This document shows positions 39,127-48,492 of a stretch of 52,282 nt of DNA, one piece after another. The stretch is from Verrucomicrobiia bacterium. GTDB lineage: Bacteria; Verrucomicrobiota; Verrucomicrobiia; JADLBR01. Below the pieces are notes generated by a model. It did no database searches. It saw nothing but the letters and a program-made list of their open reading frames with translations, and was not told the DNA's origin. A program made the translations under genes and the position numbers. Every line of letters begins with the position of its first letter. Position 1 is the stretch's first letter. Where the stretch lies: assembly GCA_020847615.1 (NCBI GenBank), contig JADLBR010000130.1:1-52282 (forward strand), written 5' to 3'.

Positions 39127-39810
39127 ATGAAGTTGTTTCTCGATACCGCCGACATGTCCCAAATCCGCGAAGCCATCCGCTGGGGGATCGTTGATGGCGT
39201 GACAACCAACCCCGCGCTCGTCTCCAGGACCGGACGCCCGGCGGAGGAGCTGTATGCCGAGATCTGCGCCACCGTGCCCGGCCCCGTCAGCCTGGAGTGC
39301 GTGTCCATGGATGCCGACGGCATCGTCGCCGAGGCGCGGCGGCTGGCGGCGATCTCCGGAAACGCCGTCATCAAAGTGCCCGCCATGCGCGAGGGCCTCG
39401 TCGCGGTGAAGCGGCTTGCCGAGGAGGGCATCAAAACCAATGTCACGCTGATCTGTTCCACGATGCAGGCGTTCCTGGCCGCAAAGGTCGGCGCCACCTA
39501 CGTCAGCCCGTTCGTCGGAAGGCTGGACCTGATGGGCCAGGAAGGCATGGAGACGATCCGGCAGATCAAGACGATCTACGACAACTACCGGTTCACGACG
39601 GAGATCATCGTCGCCTCGGCCCGTCACCCGAAGCACGTGCTGGAGTCGGCGTTGGCCGGCGCGCACATCTGCACGATCCCGATAGATGTCATGGAACTGC
39701 TTTATCAGCACCCGATGACCGACGTGGGAATCCAGCAGTTTCTCGCCGCGTGGGCAAAGGTCCCGCAAGAGCGCAAGCCAGCGCCCGTGGCGCCCGCAAC
39801 GGGAGCGTGA
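39127..39810 (+). CDS. Transaldolase / fructose-6-phosphate aldolase-like (FSA/TalC type)
   Basis: 227 residues, the short length of FSA-type enzymes. KLFLDTAD at the N-terminus, VTTNPALV, NAVIKVP with Schiff-base Lys83 (Lys85 in E. coli FSA), NVTLICS and the SPFVGRLD motif are all present. Such class I aldolases cleave or form ketose (phosphates) at C3-C4, with dihydroxyacetone or a dihydroxyacetone-containing sugar as donor. In this operon it probably makes the carbon-carbon cut after isomerisation. A transaldolase specific for an unusual 6-substituted sugar cannot be told apart by eye. Confidence 0.88.
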   Translation: MKLFLDTADMSQIREAIRWGIVDGVTTNPALVSRTGRPAEELYAEICATVPGPVSLECVSMDADGIVAEARRLAAISGNAVIKVPAMREGLVAVKRLAEEGIKTNVTLICSTMQAFLAAKVGATYVSPFVGRLDLMGQEGMETIRQIKTIYDNYRFTTEIIVASARHPKHVLESALAGAHICTIPIDVMELLYQHPMTDVGIQQFLAAWAKVPQERKPAPVAPATGA

Positions 39811-39855
39811 TGTGCGTCCGATTCATGGAGAAGGAACCCACATTGACGGAATTGT

Positions 39856-40653
39856 ATGAATGACTACCTGCGACACTACGAGCGCCGCGACGGTTTCACC
39901 CGCATCGTTTCCGTCGGCGACGGCGGACTGCAATTGACCGAGTTCGGCATCATCAACCTGCGGAAGGGCGAAGAGTATGCGGCCGAGTCCGGTCAGCGCG
40001 AGGTCGTCCTCATTATCCTTGGGGGGCGCTGCTCGGTCTCCGGCGATGGCTTTCAGTTCAAGCAGATCGGCGCCCGCAAGGACGTTTTCTCCGGCAAACC
40101 GCACACGGTCTATATCCCCTGCGACACCCCCTATCGCATCCATGCCGAGGCCGATGTCGAGATCGCCTGGGCGGCCTCACCATCGAGCCTGAAGACGCCG
40201 GCCTACGTGATCGCGCCGGAGCAGGTCAAGGAGGCGCATCTCGGCAAGGAGAACTATCAGCGCGACGCTTACCTGATGCTGACCGACGCGTTCCCGGGGG
40301 CGCACCTTTTTATCGGCGAGGCGTTTGTTCCTTCGGGAAACCATGCCAGCTTCCCGCCCCACCGACACGACTTCGACAACCTGCCGGCGGAGGTGGACAT
40401 GGAAGAGCTGTACTTCTTCCGCTTCAGTCCCCCGCAAGGCTACGGCATCCAGAAGATCTATACCGACGACCGCGCCCTGGACGTGACCTGCACGGTGAGG
40501 CACAACGACACCTTGCTCATCCCGCGCGGCTACCACCCCGTCGTCAATGCCCCTGGTTACACCATGTATTATCTCTGGATCATGGCCGGCCGCAACCACC
40601 GCAAGTTCCTCTCGGTCATCGACCCGGAGCACCGATGGATGCTGGGAACATGA
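39856..40653 (+). CDS. IolB-like (KduI/IolB cupin family) sugar isomerase
   Basis: 265 residues, the usual IolB length. Two cupin halves are visible. H169-R-H171 in FPPHRHD and E183-E184 in MEELYFFRF, together with GYHPVVNAPGY, match the metal-binding residues of 5-deoxy-glucuronate isomerase (IolB). IolB acts in myo-inositol degradation, but no IolC/D/E/G genes are in the window, so the true substrate may be another aldose or uronate. ATG 39856 lies 45 bp after the transaldolase. The stop overlaps the kinase start (ATGA), so the two are translationally coupled. Confidence 0.85.
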   Translation: MNDYLRHYERRDGFTRIVSVGDGGLQLTEFGIINLRKGEEYAAESGQREVVLIILGGRCSVSGDGFQFKQIGARKDVFSGKPHTVYIPCDTPYRIHAEADVEIAWAASPSSLKTPAYVIAPEQVKEAHLGKENYQRDAYLMLTDAFPGAHLFIGEAFVPSGNHASFPPHRHDFDNLPAEVDMEELYFFRFSPPQGYGIQKIYTDDRALDVTCTVRHNDTLLIPRGYHPVVNAPGYTMYYLWIMAGRNHRKFLSVIDPEHRWMLGT

Positions 40654-42128
40654 AAAGGGACCTCTTCCTCGGCATCGACTTCGGGACGGGCGGCTGCAAG
40701 GTCACGGTGATCGACGGCGAAGGCGCGGTCCTCGAGAACGCCTCGGCGGAATACCCCACCAGCCATCCCAGGCCGGCCTGGGCAGAGCAGGATCCCGCCG
40801 ACTGGTATCGAGCGATGTGCCACGTCCTCAACGGCCTGACGCACCGCGCCCGGATCGCCGCGCTCGCGCTGGACAGTTACACCCACGGTGCCGTGCTGCT
40901 GGATGACAGGCGGCGCGTCATCCGCCCCACCATCGTCTACACCGACCAGCGCAGCGCCCGGGAATGCGACTTCCTCAGAGAGAGTCATTTCGACCTGATC
41001 TTCCAAACCGCCTTCCAGGCGCCGACGCCAACCTGGACCCTGCCGCAGATGCTCTGGCTCCAAAACAACGAACCGGATGCGCTGCGGCGGACACGCCAAA
41101 TCCTCTTCGTCAAGGACTACATCCGTTTCCTGCTGACCGGCGAGATGGCGTGCGATTGCATCGAGGCGCAGGGCACGCTGTTCTGGGACATGAAGGGCGG
41201 TCGCTGGTCGGAGGCCCTCTGCGCGCTCGCGGACATCCCCGTTCGGGCGTTGCCCCGTATCGGAAAGCCCACCGACGTGGCCGGGCGCCTCAGCCGCGGG
41301 GCAGCGGCCGACACCGGGCTCGCGGAGGGCCTGCCGGTGATCATGGGGGCGAGCGATTCCGCCGTCGAGGGCTACGCCGCTGGCGCCATCGAACCGGGCC
41401 AGTGCGTCCTTAAACTCGCGACCGCCGGAAACGTCAACGTCATGACCGCCGAGGCGAATCCGCATCCCGAGACACTGACCTATTCTCACGTCGTGCCGGG
41501 CCTGTGGTACTCGGTTACCGCGACCAATGCCGCGGCGACCTGCCAGCGGTGGTACCGCGACATGTTCTGCGCGCCGGGCACCGACTACGCGGCGCTCGAG
41601 GCGCTGGCCAACGGTTCCCCACCCGGCAGCAACGGCGTCTTCTTTCACCCGTATCTCCAGGGCGAACGATCCCCGTACTGGGATCCGGATCTCCGGGGCA
41701 GCTTCACTGGAATCAGCATGGCCAATTCCCGCGGGGACTTCTCGAGGGCCTTGCTCGAGGGCGTCGCGTACTCCCTCAGGGATTGCTACCGCACGATCGA
41801 GAAAATCGGGCTGCGCGCGCGCGAGTTCATCCTGATCGGCGGAGGGGCAAAGAGCGCGCTGTGGGGCGGCATCGTGAGCGACATCTTCGACGCCCCGGTG
41901 AACTGCCCCGCCTCGTGCGACGCCTCCTTCGGCAGCGCGCTGCTCGCCGCCGTGGGCGCCGGCGCCTTCAAGGACGAGGTGTCCGCCGTCCTCCGGGGCC
42001 TGAGACTCGAGCGCCGGCTCTCGCCCGATCCCGCCCGCGCCCGCCTCTACGCCGGGCGCTTCGCGCACTATCGGCGGATCCATGACGCGCTGGCCGACTG
42101 CTACCGCAATTTGGGCAAAGACGACTGA
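40650..42128 (+). CDS. FGGY family carbohydrate kinase (xylulokinase-like)
   Basis: 492 residues. FLGIDFGTGGCKVTVID at the N-terminus is the phosphate-1 loop of the actin-like ATPase fold, SYTHGAVLLDD and YTDQRS match xylulokinase-like members, GASDSAVEGYAAGA opens the second half, and ILIGGGAKSALWGGIVSDIFD near the C-terminus is the FGGY signature region. It phosphorylates a ketose or polyol in the cytoplasm. ATG 40650 overlaps the upstream stop. A kinase beside an isomerase and an aldolase is the standard set for a sugar pathway; the substrate is not determined. Confidence 0.88.
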   Translation: MKRDLFLGIDFGTGGCKVTVIDGEGAVLENASAEYPTSHPRPAWAEQDPADWYRAMCHVLNGLTHRARIAALALDSYTHGAVLLDDRRRVIRPTIVYTDQRSARECDFLRESHFDLIFQTAFQAPTPTWTLPQMLWLQNNEPDALRRTRQILFVKDYIRFLLTGEMACDCIEAQGTLFWDMKGGRWSEALCALADIPVRALPRIGKPTDVAGRLSRGAAADTGLAEGLPVIMGASDSAVEGYAAGAIEPGQCVLKLATAGNVNVMTAEANPHPETLTYSHVVPGLWYSVTATNAAATCQRWYRDMFCAPGTDYAALEALANGSPPGSNGVFFHPYLQGERSPYWDPDLRGSFTGISMANSRGDFSRALLEGVAYSLRDCYRTIEKIGLRAREFILIGGGAKSALWGGIVSDIFDAPVNCPASCDASFGSALLAAVGAGAFKDEVSAVLRGLRLERRLSPDPARARLYAGRFAHYRRIHDALADCYRNLGKDD

Positions 42129-42159
42129 TCCAGAGCATACCTGGGAACGGAACCGAACT

Positions 42160-43605
42160 ATGATCACGGCGAACAGCTACATGCACGAGATGGTGCGCAG
42201 CGAGTTGTCCTGGGCCCTCGGCGACGACCATGTCCAGACCGGGGACTCGGACAAGCTCGGCCACTCGATCGATTACTACTGGGTGCCCGAGGTGTGGCAT
42301 GACCGCGGCAGGACGCTGCCCGCCCCCGATTTCGTGGTCTACCCCGGATCCGCCGCCGAGGTTTCAGAAGTGATCAAGATCGCCAACACGCACGGGATCC
42401 CGGTGATTCCCTGGGGCGGGGGCTCTGGCTCCCAGGGCGGCGCGCTCCCGGTCTATGGCGGGATCGTGATGGACATGAAGCGGATGAACCGCCTGCTGGC
42501 CATCGACCCGGTCTCGATGACCGCCACCGCAGAGGCCGGCATCAATACCCAGCACCTCGAGTGGGCCGTCGAGAAGGTCGGTTACAGCACGATGCATTTT
42601 CCCGCCTCGATCGCATGCGCCACGCTTGGCGGCTTCATCGCCAACCGCGGCACCGGGGTGCTCAGCACGAAATACGGCAAGATCGAGGACATGGTGATGA
42701 CGCTCGAGGTCGTGACACCCACCGGCGAGATCATCAATACGCTCCCTGTGCCGCGCCATGCCTCGGGGCCCGACCTCGCTCAACTGTTTCTCGGAAGCGA
42801 GGGCACGCTCGGCGTCGTGACCAAGGCAACCATCAAGATCCATCCGGTCCCCGAGTCGCGCCGGTTTCACGCCTTCCTCTTCCGGAACATGCACGACGCG
42901 ATGGGTGCGGGCGCGAAGATCATGACGACTCGCCTCCGCCCCTGCGTGATCCGGCTCTATGACGAGCCCGAGACGGCACGGCTGATCAAGCGGGTGCTCG
43001 GCATCGACAGGTGCGGCGCCTATCTGGTCTTCGGTTTCGACGGCCCCGCGGCGAGCGTGGATCTGGAGATGGGGCAGGCGTGCGCGATCTGCCGCCAGGC
43101 CGAGCCCGAAGATCTCGGCCCCGACATGGGCCAGGCCTGGTGGGACCATCGCTACAAGTTCTTCTACCCTCCGTACATGTTCCATCTTCCGCAGGCGTTT
43201 GGCACGCTCGACACGGTCGCCACCTTCGCAAACATCGAGAAAGTCTACTGGGCGATGAAGAACGTCGTCGGCGAAAAGTTCCCGCAGGCGGCGTTCATCG
43301 GACACTTTTCGCACTGGTACGAATGGGGCTGCATGCTCTACGCGCGATTCATCATCGAAGACCCGCCCCGGGACCCGCACGAGGCCGTCGCGCTCTACAA
43401 CAGAATCTGGGACACGGCCATCCGCGCGGCCATCCGGGAGGGCGGCGTCATCAACGAGCACCACGGCGTCGGATTAAAACTCGGCCGGATGATGAAGGAT
43501 CTCTACGGCCCCGCGTTCCGGGTCCTCGAGGACATCAAGGGAGCCCTCGATCCCAACAACATCATGAATCCCGGCAAGATGGGATTCCGGGCGAAAGGGA
43601 GCTGA
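42160..43605 (+). CDS. FAD-binding oxidoreductase, GlcD-like
   Basis: 481 residues. Residues about 45-220 are the FAD-binding type 4 (PCMH) domain (PDFVVYPGSAAEVSEVIK, IPVIPWGGGSGSQGG). The C-terminal FAD-linked oxidase domain has GVINEHHGVGLKLGRMM and ends LDPNNIMNPGKMGF, as in glycolate/lactate oxidase GlcD and alkyl-DHAP synthase. It probably oxidises a 2-hydroxy acid made by the pathway and hands electrons to the Fe-S protein encoded 3 bp downstream. The two-gene layout mirrors GlcD-GlcF. The acid could be glycolate, lactate or a related product. Confidence 0.87.
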   Translation: MITANSYMHEMVRSELSWALGDDHVQTGDSDKLGHSIDYYWVPEVWHDRGRTLPAPDFVVYPGSAAEVSEVIKIANTHGIPVIPWGGGSGSQGGALPVYGGIVMDMKRMNRLLAIDPVSMTATAEAGINTQHLEWAVEKVGYSTMHFPASIACATLGGFIANRGTGVLSTKYGKIEDMVMTLEVVTPTGEIINTLPVPRHASGPDLAQLFLGSEGTLGVVTKATIKIHPVPESRRFHAFLFRNMHDAMGAGAKIMTTRLRPCVIRLYDEPETARLIKRVLGIDRCGAYLVFGFDGPAASVDLEMGQACAICRQAEPEDLGPDMGQAWWDHRYKFFYPPYMFHLPQAFGTLDTVATFANIEKVYWAMKNVVGEKFPQAAFIGHFSHWYEWGCMLYARFIIEDPPRDPHEAVALYNRIWDTAIRAAIREGGVINEHHGVGLKLGRMMKDLYGPAFRVLEDIKGALDPNNIMNPGKMGFRAKGS

Positions 43606-43608
43606 CCG

Positions 43609-44586
43609 ATGCACATCGACAACCATGGGGACGTGATTGCCGCGTGCCGCTTCTGCTTCATGTGCCGCCACCTCGACCCGGTGGGCAACGTGACTTTCCG
43701 GGAGGCGGATACGCCCCGGGGGCGGGCCCTGATCCTCGACAGGGTGCGCATGGCCCAGGAACGCCTGGCCAACCCGGACTTCATCGACACCATGTACCGC
43801 AGCGCGCTAAGCGGGGCCAACCGCCAACACTGCGTCAGCCACTACGACGAAACCGGCCTGGTCCTCGCAGCGAGGAGGGACATCGTCGCGGCGGGCCTGG
43901 CGCCGGAACCGGTCAAAGCCCTGGCGCACGAACTCGTCCGGGCGACCTTCGCCATCGAGGGGCGCGGCTCGTCACTCTACTTCGGGGACCATCCCAGGCT
44001 CTATCCCGAGTGCGCGACCCTCTCGGGTGGCGACCCGGGCGTCGCGCTCGAGGCACTCGGCTTCGCCGGCGAGGCCGCCGAGGTCCTGGGCCGGCTCCGC
44101 GGCGTCATCGCCGCATCGGGGTCCGGAACCCTCGTCGTGGGGGAACCGTCGTCATACGTCTTCCTGAAGAAACGGCTTGGCGGCATCGCGGTCGTGCACT
44201 GCTCCGAGTACCTGCTCTCAACCGCGCCCGAGGCCGGCCCCGCGCGCAGGGCCGTCTATCTGGAGAGCGACTTCCTTCGAAACTACGCCGATGGCATGGA
44301 TGCGCCGCGGAGACTGCTCCGGCGGCACGGCTACGAGCTTGCTCCTTTCGGCACCAACGCCGAAGAGTCTCATGCGGTCGGCGAGGGGGCGGTGGTCTTC
44401 GACGCGCTGCAACCCGAATTATGCAAGAGGCTCTGCCGGCGCATCCGTGAGCTTGCGGACAACCCCGCCGCGGATCTCTTCATCACCCCGTCACGGCACG
44501 CGAAGGCCGCCCTCCGCAAATACCATCCGGAGATGCGCGTCGTTTCTCTGGAGGAGGCGGTAACACAGGAAAGGAGTCACAAGTGA
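43609..44586 (+). CDS. (Fe-S)-binding electron-transfer protein, GlcF/HdrD-like partner
   Basis: 325 residues. An N-terminal C13-x2-C16-x2-C19 motif begins an Fe-S site, but the fourth position, where relatives have Cys (C-x3-C-P), is Asp23-Pro. The DTPRGRALILDRV stretch after it is typical of this protein type. A CCG-like region appears later as VVHCSEYLL (about 200-210). Only one cluster site is visible, whereas GlcF usually has two. AAAGGGA precedes ATG 43609, and the gene lies 3 bp after the flavoprotein. The GTG start of the next gene overlaps its stop. The role as electron acceptor is inferred from position. Confidence 0.8.
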   Translation: MHIDNHGDVIAACRFCFMCRHLDPVGNVTFREADTPRGRALILDRVRMAQERLANPDFIDTMYRSALSGANRQHCVSHYDETGLVLAARRDIVAAGLAPEPVKALAHELVRATFAIEGRGSSLYFGDHPRLYPECATLSGGDPGVALEALGFAGEAAEVLGRLRGVIAASGSGTLVVGEPSSYVFLKKRLGGIAVVHCSEYLLSTAPEAGPARRAVYLESDFLRNYADGMDAPRRLLRRHGYELAPFGTNAEESHAVGEGAVVFDALQPELCKRLCRRIRELADNPAADLFITPSRHAKAALRKYHPEMRVVSLEEAVTQERSHK

Positions 44587-45944
44587 AGGATTTCCCCGTT
44601 GGCTATGTCGCGCTGTCCAAGGCGAGCTGGGTTACGCCAGAGATTGAAGGGATCCGCCAATGCGCCCTCGAAGGCCTCAGACGACTGCCCTTCGAAATCC
44701 TCGACGGCGGCGCACTGACGACCACCACGACCGAGGCATCGGCGCTGTCCGCCGAACTCAACCGCCGGGGGGCCAAGGCCGTGATCGTGCACGTGTGCAC
44801 CTTCCCCGTCGGCGCGACGATCCCGGTTATCGCCAGGGAACTGCGCGTACCCATCCTTCTCTTCGCCAACCCAGAGCGTCCGGCGGCGGGAGGCATCTGG
44901 GCGCAGAACTCGTTCTGCGGGGCCAACATGGCAGTCCACACCCTGCGGAAGATGGGCAGGAAATACGCGTTCGTCTTCGGCCCGGCCGGCGAGGCCGACG
45001 CCCTCCTGAGACGCCAGCTCAATGTCGTCAAATGCATGGCCGACCTCGCTTCGACCAAGATCGGCCTCGTCGGGGGCCGTGCCCCAGGCTTTTACTCATC
45101 GAATTGCGACGAGATGCGCCTGCGCTCCGCGATCGGCGCCGAGATCGAGATCATCGACCTGCTCGAAATCGTTGACACGGCCGGCCGGCTCGATGACGAC
45201 GAGGCGCGACAGGGCGCCACGGAAATCCGCCTGAGCTCCGCCTCCGTCTGCGAGACCGTCGGCGGCGACATCGACCCGGCCGGAAGGCTTTATCAGGCCC
45301 TGAAGAAGACGGCGTCCAAGCACGGCCTGACATCGTATGCGATCCGCTGCTGGCCGGAATGGTCGGACATCTTCGGCATCGCGCCCTGCGCCGCGATGGG
45401 CCTGCTCAACAACAACAGGCTCGCCGCCAGTTGCGAGGGCGATGTGCTCGGGGCGGTCCTCATGCGCGCCCAATCCGCACTGTGCGGGGGCCTTCCCTTC
45501 TTCGCCGACCTGATCTCGTTCGACAGCCGCAAGAACACGGGCGTATTCTGGCACTGCGGCGCGGCGCCCTCGAAACTCTGCAGCAAGTTCGAGGAAACCC
45601 GGATGCGCCGCCACTTCCGCGTGGACGGCGGCGACAAGAAGGGATTGGTCAACGAGTTTGCGCTCAAACCCGGACGGATCACGCTGGCCCAGTTGGACGA
45701 GAACGGCGACAATTACCGCATGCTGATCGCCACCGGCACCGCCATCGATACCGAGCCGTTCGTGCGCGGCAACCCCCTCGAGGTCCGATTCGATTGCCCG
45801 GTCGACACGCTCGTGTCCACTATCATGGACAATGGTTTCAAACACCACTACTCCCTCATCCACGCGGACATCGCGGAGGATCTGATCGATCTCTGCAAGT
45901 GGCTAGATATCGCGCCGGTCGCCGTCGGATGTGCCCATGAATGA
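44583..45944 (+). CDS. L-fucose/L-arabinose isomerase-fold protein
   Basis: 453 residues. GTG 44583 with AAGGAG at 44571-44576 sets the start. The three-domain layout fits the FucI/AraA superfamily: an N-terminal substrate-entry domain ([28 protein letters not shown]), a middle alpha/beta domain ([16 protein letters not shown]), and a C-terminal part with VFWHCGAAP and the [11 protein letters not shown] stretch, where the family places metal-binding His/Glu/Asp residues. It could isomerise an aldose to the ketose used by the FGGY kinase. Having both this and an IolB-like isomerase in one operon is unusual. It overlaps the next gene by 8 bp. Confidence 0.8.
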   Translation: MKDFPVGYVALSKASWVTPEIEGIRQCALEGLRRLPFEILDGGALTTTTTEASALSAELNRRGAKAVIVHVCTFPVGATIPVIARELRVPILLFANPERPAAGGIWAQNSFCGANMAVHTLRKMGRKYAFVFGPAGEADALLRRQLNVVKCMADLASTKIGLVGGRAPGFYSSNCDEMRLRSAIGAEIEIIDLLEIVDTAGRLDDDEARQGATEIRLSSASVCETVGGDIDPAGRLYQALKKTASKHGLTSYAIRCWPEWSDIFGIAPCAAMGLLNNNRLAASCEGDVLGAVLMRAQSALCGGLPFFADLISFDSRKNTGVFWHCGAAPSKLCSKFEETRMRRHFRVDGGDKKGLVNEFALKPGRITLAQLDENGDNYRMLIATGTAIDTEPFVRGNPLEVRFDCPVDTLVSTIMDNGFKHHYSLIHADIAEDLIDLCKWLDIAPVAVGCAHE

Positions 45945-46710
45945 TCCAATCATCCGCGTCACGATCTGGAACGAATACCTCCACGAGCGGACGGAGCCGT
46001 CGGTCCGGGCGATCTATCCGGACGGCATCCACGGCGCGCTGGCCAGCGCTCTCGCCGCGCCCGACCTGGAGATCCGCACCGCGACGCTCGAGGAGCCCGG
46101 GCACGGTCTGCCCCCCGAGGTTCTCGATGCCACCGACGTCCTTCTCTGGTGGGGCCACGCGGCGCACGACCGCGTCGAGGATGCGGTCGTCCAGCGCGTG
46201 CAGCAGCGGGTGTGGGAGGGCATGGGCATCATCGTCCTGCACTCCGGACACATGTCGAAGATCTTCCGCGCCCTGAACGGCACCAGCGGCAAGCTCCACT
46301 GGCGCGAGGTCGGCGAGCGGGAGCGGCTGTGGGTGATTGACCCAGCGCATCCGATCGCGGCCGGCCTGCCCGAACACTTCGATCTGCCGTACGAGGAAAT
46401 GTACGGCGAGCCGTTCATGATCGCGGGCGACGCCAGGGTCATCCTCATATCCTGGTTCGAAGGCGGCGAGGTATTCCGCAGCGGCTTCACCCTCCGGCGC
46501 GGATTCGGGCGGCTCTTCTATTTCCGCCCAGGCCACGAGGCGTTCCCCACCTACCACGACCTGAACGTATTGAGGGTCATCGCCAACGCCATCCGCTGGG
46601 CCAGGCCGACGGTATCCATGCCGTACCCTAAGACGCACGTCCCCGAGGCCCTGGAGGCGATCTCCCCAAAGGACTTCGCCTTCGACAGAGTCGGGATCAT
46701 CAAGCCATGA
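45937..46710 (+). CDS. ThuA-like (trehalose utilisation) domain protein
   Basis: 257 residues, a single class I GATase-like domain. [13 protein letters not shown] starts it, [10 protein letters not shown] marks the second strand and loop, and [19 protein letters not shown] follows, typical of Thu[14 protein letters not shown] near the C-terminus is also characteristic. ThuA proteins are linked to sugar catabolism and, in some bacteria, to oxidation of disaccharides together with Gfo/Idh enzymes, one of which opens this operon. Its precise reaction is unknown. ATG 45937 lies inside the end of the upstream gene; GTG 45931 is a weaker alternative. Confidence 0.85.
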   Translation: MNDPIIRVTIWNEYLHERTEPSVRAIYPDGIHGALASALAAPDLEIRTATLEEPGHGLPPEVLDATDVLLWWGHAAHDRVEDAVVQRVQQRVWEGMGIIVLHSGHMSKIFRALNGTSGKLHWREVGERERLWVIDPAHPIAAGLPEHFDLPYEEMYGEPFMIAGDARVILISWFEGGEVFRSGFTLRRGFGRLFYFRPGHEAFPTYHDLNVLRVIANAIRWARPTVSMPYPKTHVPEALEAISPKDFAFDRVGIIKP

Positions 46711-46883
46711 GGCGATGCGTGTTGAATGGGACGACCATCAAAGCACCGCACACTCGGACGGCTCCGGGACCATCTGCAATTGCCGCCAGGAGTCCCTCGC
46801 CCATGCCGACGGGATCATCCCGCCGATAGAATTCACCCGGCTCGCAAAGTGAGCACCACCCTCCAGGGCGGCCCGACACTGTC

Positions 46884-46922
46884 GTAATTTCGAACTCAAC
46901 TGCCGCAGTTTGCCAGTTGGCC
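46884..46922 (+). repeat. 39-bp dispersed repeat, copy 2
   Basis: Same unit as at 33134, with 35 of 39 positions shared and the same 21-bp offset between the two half-sites. It lies in the 256-bp gap after the ThuA-like gene and ends 44 bp before the start of the GH39-like gene, nearly the same placement as copy 1 relative to its gene. Confidence 0.8.
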
Positions 46923-46966
46923 AGACGAGGCGCCGGGGCCATGCTCGCGGGCGAATGGAGGTGCGA

Positions 46967-48427
46967 ATGGCAATGAGACGCATGGCGGCATGGATGGCGG
47001 CGGCGACCCTCGGATTCTCGGCGGCGGCCCCGGCGCAGGTGATCGACAGCTCGGAGACGCGGGTGCAGACGACGCTGGACCCGGGGCTGAAGCGGATCGG
47101 CACGATCAAGCCGCGGAGGGTCGGCGAGATCTCCGGGCAGAACTGGTCCCTCGGATGCGAGACGCTCGACCGAGACTTCGCCAGCTGGGACTCGTACCGG
47201 GACTACCTCGCGCCGCTGGGCATAAGGAAGATCCGCCTGCAGGGGGGCTGGGCCAAGACGGAGCGGGACCAGGGAACGTACGACTGGCGCTGGCTGGACC
47301 GGGTCATCGACGACGCACTCGCCCTCGGACTGGAGATCTTTCTGGAGACCAACTACGGCAACCCGATCTATCCGGGCGGCGGCAGCCGCCACCTCTCCGG
47401 CGGCTTCCCCACCTCCGAGGAGGCACTGGCCGCGTGGGACCGTTGGGTCGAGGCGATGGCGACGCGCTACAGGGGCAGGGTCCGCGACTGGGAGATGTGG
47501 AACGAGCCCAACAATAACAAGGCGCACACCCCCGAGATGACCGCCGATTTCAACATCCGCACCGCGGAGATCATCCGGCGGGTGATCCCGGACGCGCGGA
47601 TCGCCGGCGGCGTGCTGAATTCGCCCAACCCCGCCTACGCGGAGGGGTGGCTGAAGCGCGTGACGGAAAGGGAGAAGGCATCCCTGTTCCACTGGTTCAT
47701 CTACCACGGCTACACCAAGAATCCCGACGAGGGACACTATGAGAACGTCGAAAAGCTCAGGGGACTGTTCCAGCGATATGCCCCAGAGATCAAGCTCTGG
47801 CAGGGCGAGGCGGGAACGCAGTCTGAGTTTTGCCTCGGCGGCGCGCTGAGCAAGTACCCATGGTCCGAGCTGACGCAGGCCAAGTGGGACACCCGCCGCA
47901 TGCTCGGCGACCTCGGGCACGACGTCGAGTCGCTCGTCTTCTCGATCGCCGACCTGGACTACAACCGCGAGGACGGCTATCGCCCCGGCGACATCGACCG
48001 CTACGGGCTCGTCAAGACCGACAAGCGGTGCCGGCTCCTCAAGGTCAAGATGGCGTACTACGCGGTGCAGAACGTGGTCGCCGTCTTCGATGACACGCTG
48101 GCGCGCGTGTCGGTCACCCCATGTGAGATCCAATGCGACAAGGCAACGGCTTTGTATGCCTACAGGAGCAAATCGGCCGGCCAGCGCCTGCTGGTCTTCT
48201 GGGACAAGAGCGCCGTGCCTTCAGATCGGAACGAGACCGTCCCGGCGACGCTCACCGTCACCGGCGGCCCGTTCGCCGAACCCGTCTGGGTCGACCTGAT
48301 CACCGGCGGCATCCATGAGATCCCCGCCGACAGGATCGCGCGCGACGGCGACACGACGGTCTTCAAGGATATCCCCGTCTACGACGCCCCGGCGCTGATC
48401 GCGGAGAAGTCGCTGATCCCGAGATGA
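46967..48427 (+). CDS. GH39-like clan GH-A glycoside hydrolase, secreted
   Basis: 486 residues. ATG 46967 follows GGAGG at 46957-46961, and a signal peptide (about 1-24) ends AAPAQ. The TIM barrel has Glu180 in WEMWNEPNNN as acid/base and Glu281 in LWQGEAGTQSE as nucleophile, 101 residues apart, as expected for GH39 and related GH5/GH79 enzymes. The C-terminal beta domain (about 375-486) is common in this group. Characterised GH39 enzymes include beta-xylosidases and alpha-L-iduronidases; which applies is not clear. The 39-bp repeat lies just upstream and a hairpin downstream, so it may be its own transcription unit. Confidence 0.82.
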   Translation: MAMRRMAAWMAAATLGFSAAAPAQVIDSSETRVQTTLDPGLKRIGTIKPRRVGEISGQNWSLGCETLDRDFASWDSYRDYLAPLGIRKIRLQGGWAKTERDQGTYDWRWLDRVIDDALALGLEIFLETNYGNPIYPGGGSRHLSGGFPTSEEALAAWDRWVEAMATRYRGRVRDWEMWNEPNNNKAHTPEMTADFNIRTAEIIRRVIPDARIAGGVLNSPNPAYAEGWLKRVTEREKASLFHWFIYHGYTKNPDEGHYENVEKLRGLFQRYAPEIKLWQGEAGTQSEFCLGGALSKYPWSELTQAKWDTRRMLGDLGHDVESLVFSIADLDYNREDGYRPGDIDRYGLVKTDKRCRLLKVKMAYYAVQNVVAVFDDTLARVSVTPCEIQCDKATALYAYRSKSAGQRLLVFWDKSAVPSDRNETVPATLTVTGGPFAEPVWVDLITGGIHEIPADRIARDGDTTVFKDIPVYDAPALIAEKSLIPR

Positions 48428-48458
48428 AGCAGCCCCGTCTCTCTTTCAACCCACCTCT

Positions 48459-48476
48459 TGGTCCGGGGTCGGACCA
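48459..48476 (+). terminator. Hairpin after the GH39-like gene
   Basis: A perfect 7-bp stem with 4-nt loop, TGGTCCG-GGGT-CGGACCA, lies 31 bp after the stop. No T-tract follows, so it is a candidate terminator or RNA-stabilising hairpin only. Confidence 0.4.
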
Positions 48477-48492
48477 CGGCAGTTACGTATCG

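Noticed and set aside
39856-40653. Calling the operon a myo-inositol pathway because of the IolB-like gene
   Set aside because: No IolC, IolD, IolE or inositol dehydrogenase of that pathway is recognised nearby, and a FucI-fold protein and an FSA-like aldolase are not part of it.
46715-46852. A 45-codon open frame after the ThuA-like gene (starts MRVEWDDHQS)
   Set aside because: Codon use is plausible and it may be a gene fragment, but it has no clear ribosome-binding site, no recognisable domain, and lies in an otherwise non-coding gap ahead of the 39-bp repeat.
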